Assembly: GCA_013153755.1 (NCBI GenBank)
Contig: JAADDU010000169.1
Location: forward strand, 1 to 9,834
Direction of reading: 5' to 3'
Source: Campylobacterota bacterium
GTDB taxonomy: Bacteria; Campylobacterota; Campylobacteria; Campylobacterales; Sulfurimonadaceae
DNA: 9,834 bases
The translations under genes and the position numbers were made by a program. Below are positions 7,166-9,834 of this stretch, piece by piece. Under the pieces are notes generated by a model. It saw only the letters and a list, made by a program, of their open reading frames with translations, ran no database searches and was not told where the DNA came from. How positions within the stretch are numbered: position 1 is the first letter of the stretch; every line of letters begins with the position of its first letter.

Positions 7166-8110
7166 ATGGTAAGTAGAAAAGTAGGTATAGTTGGAGCTGG
7201 TTTTGTTGGTGCTACTGCAGCATACAGTCTAACGATGACTGGTGCTTGTCATGAAGTTGTTCTTTATGATATAAATGCAGATGTAGCAAAAGGTAAAGCG
7301 ATTGATATTGGCCAATCAACAAGTTATGCTCCAAAAGGTACTATTGTAACTGCTGCTGAAGATGCAAGTGATTTAAAAGGTTGTGATATTATCGTTATTA
7401 CTGCTGGTGTTCCAAGAAGAAGTGAGATGACAAGAGCAGACCTTTTAATGATAAATGCGAAAATTATGAAAGATGTTGTTAGTAACATCATGAAGTATTC
7501 TCCAAATGCTATTATATTATGTGTATCTAATCCTCTTGATATTATGACTTATGTTGTTCATAAGCTTACTGGTTGGGATAGAAATAGAATTATAGGTATG
7601 GCTGGTGCATTAGATGGTGCAAGGATGGCGTATCAGATTAATCAAACTGTTGGTTATGGTTCAGGACAAACTAGAGCGATGCTTATTGGTGATCATGGTC
7701 AACATATGATTCCATTACCAGAAATCTCTGCAGTTGGTGGTGTTCCATTAGATCAAATTATCTCAAAAGAAGATATGGATGGAATAATAGAGAGAACTAA
7801 GAATGGTGGAGCTGAGATAGTTAAACATCTTGGAACATCTGCTTATTATGCTCCAGGTCGTGCCATATCTGTGATGGTTGAAGCTATGCTTGATGATAGT
7901 AGAATTGTTATGCCTTCATCTGTTATCTTAGATGGTGAATATGGTTATACTGACATATCTGTAGGTGTACCAGTTGTTCTAGGTGCTAAAGGTGTTCATC
8001 AAATTATTGAACTTGATTTAGATGACGAATTAAAAGCAAAATTTAAAGTTTCAGTTGATTCTATACAAGAAGGTATAGATATTTTAACAGAAAATAAATT
8101 TTTTGAATAA
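7166..8110 (+). CDS. Malate dehydrogenase-like 2-hydroxyacid dehydrogenase, NAD-type, atypical loops
   Basis: A 314-residue LDH/MDH-fold enzyme, clearly paralogous to the malate dehydrogenase at 2356-3315. It retains the dinucleotide loop GAGFVG (10-15), the NAD-selecting Asp35 (VLYDIN), Arg84 of the substrate loop, and the catalytic pair Asp150 (LDGAR) and His177. Two active-site segments depart from the family: the loop normally RxPGMxR reads PRRSEMTR (83-90), with Ser-Glu in place of Pro-Gly, and the catalytic loop normally GGHGDT reads GDHGQHM (175-181), with Gln179 where Asp is usual. The C-terminal half still has SAYYAPG and GEYGYTD-like segments. Malate remains the likeliest substrate because the discriminating Arg is present, but a different 2-hydroxyacid is possible. 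AAGGAG at 7155-7160 gives a strong start, and the 11-base gap makes it the last gene of the ETF operon, suggesting it supplies NADH or electrons to that system. Confidence 0.85.
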   Translation: MVSRKVGIVGAGFVGATAAYSLTMTGACHEVVLYDINADVAKGKAIDIGQSTSYAPKGTIVTAAEDASDLKGCDIIVITAGVPRRSEMTRADLLMINAKIMKDVVSNIMKYSPNAIILCVSNPLDIMTYVVHKLTGWDRNRIIGMAGALDGARMAYQINQTVGYGSGQTRAMLIGDHGQHMIPLPEISAVGGVPLDQIISKEDMDGIIERTKNGGAEIVKHLGTSAYYAPGRAISVMVEAMLDDSRIVMPSSVILDGEYGYTDISVGVPVVLGAKGVHQIIELDLDDELKAKFKVSVDSIQEGIDILTENKFFE

Positions 8111-8126
8111 AAATAATTTCCTCTTC

Positions 8127-8158
8127 GATTAACTTTCTAAAATTTTAGAAAGTTAATC
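8127..8158. terminator. Palindromic bidirectional terminator between convergent genes
   Basis: GATTAACTTTCTAAAA (8127-8142) is followed directly by its exact reverse complement (8143-8158), a 32-base perfect palindrome. It sits 16 bases after the ETF operon's last stop and 31 bases beyond the end of the convergent small gene. The AT-rich stem base supplies T-runs in both directions, though no clean T-tract follows on either strand, so a bidirectional terminator is the likeliest reading. Confidence 0.65.
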
Positions 8159-8189
8159 ACTTCATAGAAAAATATAATCATACAAGATA

Positions 8190-8408
8190 TTATACTTTTA
8201 TATCTAAAAGTGTTCCTAAAATTTCATCTTGTGTTTTTATAGAAACAACATCAGCCTCTATAGCTCTTTGGGCAATCATCTGTTTTGGAAATTCTTTTGC
8301 TAAGTCGGTAGTTGAATTTTCATCTGAAATATTTGCAACTCTATTTGCACTAGTATCTATAGTGTACTGATTGTTGTAAATGGAAGTTAGATTAGTTGAA
8401 ATATTCAT
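8190..8408 (-). CDS. Small flagellar rod/hook-like protein (terminal helices only)
   Basis: Encodes 72 residues that resemble the two ends of flagellar axial proteins (FlgB/FlgC/FlgE/FlgG group) joined without the central domains. Residues 1-28 (with the stretch TIDTSANRVANIS) recall the N-terminal rod motif in which a polar SANNIAN-type sequence follows an amphipathic helix. Residues about 34-70 (DLAKEFPKQMIAQRAIEAD, then TQDEILGTLLDI) match the C-terminal domain pattern of an acidic helix, QRAYEAN-like core and T-x-DEML-like end. There is no signal peptide or membrane segment, as expected for type III export substrates. The start is supported by AAAGGAG (complement of 8416-8422), seven bases upstream of the ATG. 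It lies downstream of dapD in the same direction, but with its own promoter-like sequence. No other flagellar gene is in view, so its role (minor rod or adaptor protein, or regulator) is unknown. The fold similarity is judged by eye. Confidence 0.75.
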   Translation of the reverse strand: MNISTNLTSIYNNQYTIDTSANRVANISDENSTTDLAKEFPKQMIAQRAIEADVVSIKTQDEILGTLLDIKV

Positions 8409-8420
8409 GAAAAGACTCCT

Positions 8421-8453
8421 TTATCTAGTTAAATTATAATACTAACTAGATAA
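8421..8453 (-). promoter_or_regulatory. Inverted repeat enclosing a -10 box, before the small flagellar-like gene
   Basis: TTATCTAGTTA (8421-8431) and its exact complement (8443-8453) flank an 11-base spacer. Read on the - strand the spacer contains TATAAT (complement of 8433-8438), placed about 25 bases from the start codon and ahead of the AAAGGAG site. A symmetric 11-bp arm on each side of a -10 box is a classic repressor-operator layout. As RNA made from dapD read-through it could instead form a hairpin next to the Shine-Dalgarno sequence or end dapD transcripts, but no T-tract follows. Confidence 0.5.
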
Positions 8454-8474
8454 GAGGAAGTTTATAGTTTTAGA

Positions 8475-9674
8475 TTAATGTAAATCAGAGTTTAGTTTTA
8501 TCTCTCTAGTTGAACGAGATGCAGTGATTTCACCTGTCATAGAGTTTTGTCTAAAGTGTAAACCATTAAAGAAAGATAGTTGTTTTGCTTTAAAAACTTC
8601 ACCTTCTATACCTATACCTTTATTTACTTCTTTGATTTTTTCTAATTCTGCTGGGTATATACCTATCTTAGTTCCTTCAAGTATAGCTATACCTGCATCT
8701 ATAATACATCCATCACCTAGAGGGATACCACAAGTTGAGTTTGCACCTAAAAGACAGTTTTTACCTATAGAGATAGGGTTTCCATCAGTTCCACTAAGAA
8801 CACCTAAAATAGAAGCACCACCACCAACATCACTACCAGCTCCAACGATAGCAGATGAAGAGATACGACCCTCAACCATAACTGAACCTGTTGTTCCAGC
8901 ATTGAAGTTTATGTAAGATGCACCTGGCATAACTGTTGTTCCAGCAGCAAGTTGAGCACCAAAACGAACTTTTGAAGTATCTAAGATACGAGTGTTGTCT
9001 GCTGGGATGATGTGTTGTAAAAATCTTGGGAATTTATCTACAAAGTCGATATGTGGGTATTCATTTGCAAGTTTTAAATCTATCTCAAACTCTCTTAGGT
9101 AGTCTAACTCTATTGGTTGTCCATTTGACCATGCAACATTTGGCAATGCACCAAAAGCACCATCTAAACAGATTTCACGAAGTCCAACTTTTGCTTGACT
9201 CATAGCATATAGTTTAAGATAAGTTGCTTCTACACTCTTAAGTGGTGCATCATCAAATATGAAAGTCACTTTAAATTCGCCCTCTAGTGAACCACTAGTC
9301 ATGATTTGAGTATATAGTGTAGATATAACTTGGATGTTTTTATGACTATCACCATGAGCTTCATCTGCATAAGGTGTAAAAGCATTTAAACAACTCTTTA
9401 AAAATGTTGCGTTGATGTTACAAACAACTTCACTCTGAGTAAAATCAACCTCTACACCTTGCTCTGCCAAAGCTTTTATGAAGATAGCTGCACTACCAAA
9501 GTTTTCATCCCAGTTTATAAGTGGGTAAGTTGCCTGAAGTGATTTTTCAACATTTAATTGACCTAAATCAACTCTACATACACCAAAGGCTAAAGGGTCT
9601 CTGTAATTTGGTGTCGAAGATTTTATATCATCTATGAGTGCTTTAAAAGCATCTGTTGTTTCTATAATTTGCAT
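8475..9674 (-). CDS. dapD: Tetrahydrodipicolinate N-succinyltransferase
   Basis: Transfers succinyl from succinyl-CoA to tetrahydrodipicolinate in the succinylase branch of diaminopimelate and lysine synthesis; a cytoplasmic trimeric enzyme that draws on the TCA product succinyl-CoA. The 399 residues comprise an N-terminal alpha/beta region (about 1-225) and a left-handed beta-helix of hexapeptide repeats (about 230-345). The helix contains KVRFGAQLAAGTTVMPG, NFNAGTTGS, MVEGRI (Met266, Glu268), VGAGSDVGGGAS and IGKNCLLGAN. The FNAGT/MVEGRI/GSDVGGGAS set is that of the long DapD type found in actinobacteria, pseudomonads and Campylobacterota, rather than the 274-residue E. coli type. A purine-rich AAGAGAGA lies just upstream of the ATG as a modest ribosome binding site. 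It is transcribed away from the ETF operon and diverges from the ankyrin-like gene. A short gap separates its end from the small flagellar-like gene. Confidence 0.93.
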   Translation of the reverse strand: MQIIETTDAFKALIDDIKSSTPNYRDPLAFGVCRVDLGQLNVEKSLQATYPLINWDENFGSAAIFIKALAEQGVEVDFTQSEVVCNINATFLKSCLNAFTPYADEAHGDSHKNIQVISTLYTQIMTSGSLEGEFKVTFIFDDAPLKSVEATYLKLYAMSQAKVGLREICLDGAFGALPNVAWSNGQPIELDYLREFEIDLKLANEYPHIDFVDKFPRFLQHIIPADNTRILDTSKVRFGAQLAAGTTVMPGASYINFNAGTTGSVMVEGRISSSAIVGAGSDVGGGASILGVLSGTDGNPISIGKNCLLGANSTCGIPLGDGCIIDAGIAILEGTKIGIYPAELEKIKEVNKGIGIEGEVFKAKQLSFFNGLHFRQNSMTGEITASRSTREIKLNSDLH

Positions 9675-9703
9675 GAATTCTCTCTTAAATTTTTATGGAT
9701 GTA

Positions 9704-9709
9704 ATTATA
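9704..9709 (-). promoter_or_regulatory. -10 box of the dapD promoter
   Basis: On the - strand TATAAT (complement of 9704-9709) is a perfect -10 hexamer about 30 bases before the dapD start, preceded by T-rich DNA (TTTTTATTAG) rather than a clear -35, as is usual in Campylobacterota. Transcripts would start near 9697, giving a leader of roughly 20 bases. A short TAATC-AAA-GATTA dyad (9708-9720) overlaps it. Confidence 0.5.
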
Positions 9710-9748
9710 ATCAAAGATTACTAATAAAAATTTATATATACTTACATT

Positions 9749-9834
9749 ATGAATAAATGGCTAGAACTTTTAGAAAATGATGATTATATTGGTATAAAAA
9801 AGTACATAAAAGACGGTGCAGATTTAGATGCAGT
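9749..9834 (+). CDS. Ankyrin-repeat protein, N-terminal fragment
   Basis: Only 28 complete codons are present before the window ends. The translation begins MNKWLELLENDDYIGIKKYI and continues KDGADLDA. The pattern of a short amphipathic helix, then a helix with IKKYIKDGADLDA, matches the end of an ankyrin repeat (xxLLxxGADxNA). Many Campylobacterota carry small ankyrin-repeat proteins with just such an opening. The frame is open to the edge. No ribosome binding site is visible: the upstream sequence is TATATACTTACATT, in which TATATA (9735-9740) could be a -10 element, leaving a leader of only a few bases. It diverges from dapD across a 74-base gap. The start could lie elsewhere if the gene uses another codon, but there is no upstream in-frame alternative that looks better. 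Function is not predictable beyond protein-protein interaction. Confidence 0.6.
   Translation, partial: MNKWLELLENDDYIGIKKYIKDGADLDA

Noticed and set aside
8524..8916. Open frame of 130 codons on the + strand opposite dapD
   Set aside because: Antisense to the beta-helix region of dapD; its proline-rich product reflects the Gly-rich hexapeptide repeats on the other strand.

Overview
The window is AT-rich (roughly one third G+C by eye) and tightly packed. Its codon use, monomeric isocitrate dehydrogenase, AT-rich promoter-like sequences and overall gene content suggest a Campylobacterota (epsilonproteobacterial) chromosome, perhaps from a Sulfurimonas- or Arcobacter-like organism. The phylum is fairly well supported; the genus is a guess. 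There are no tRNA or rRNA genes, CRISPR arrays or insertion sequences.

Left block, + strand (1-3360): a monomeric, NADP-type isocitrate dehydrogenase (icd, 51-2228), then a malate dehydrogenase paralogue (2356-3315). Two consecutive inverted repeats lie between them and a stem-loop terminator follows the second gene. In this first malate dehydrogenase the Asp that normally selects NAD is replaced by an Arg-Gly-Arg stretch, so it may prefer NADP(H), matching the neighbouring isocitrate dehydrogenase.

Central block, + strand (3316-8158): a 213-base promoter-bearing gap, then a compact three-gene operon. It encodes ETF:quinone oxidoreductase (3529-5196), a single-chain electron-transfer flavoprotein in which EtfB is fused to EtfA (5214-7154), and a second malate dehydrogenase-like protein (7166-8110). 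This second protein keeps the NAD-type Asp but has unusual substrate and catalytic loops. The gaps are only 17 and 11 bases, each with a strong ribosome binding site. A 32-base perfect palindrome closes the operon. No acyl-CoA dehydrogenase or other classical ETF donor is visible, so the soluble 2-hydroxyacid dehydrogenase is the only candidate partner in view. The proposed job, an inference, is to move electrons from malate or a related hydroxyacid (directly or as NADH) through ETF and its Fe-S/FAD oxidoreductase to menaquinone, possibly with bifurcation to ferredoxin.

Right block (8190-9834): on the - strand, dapD (lysine and peptidoglycan precursor synthesis) is followed by a 72-residue protein that looks like the two terminal helices of a flagellar rod/hook protein with no middle domain. 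An inverted repeat bracketing a TATAAT box separates them. Divergent from dapD, the first 28 codons of a probable ankyrin-repeat protein run off the right edge.
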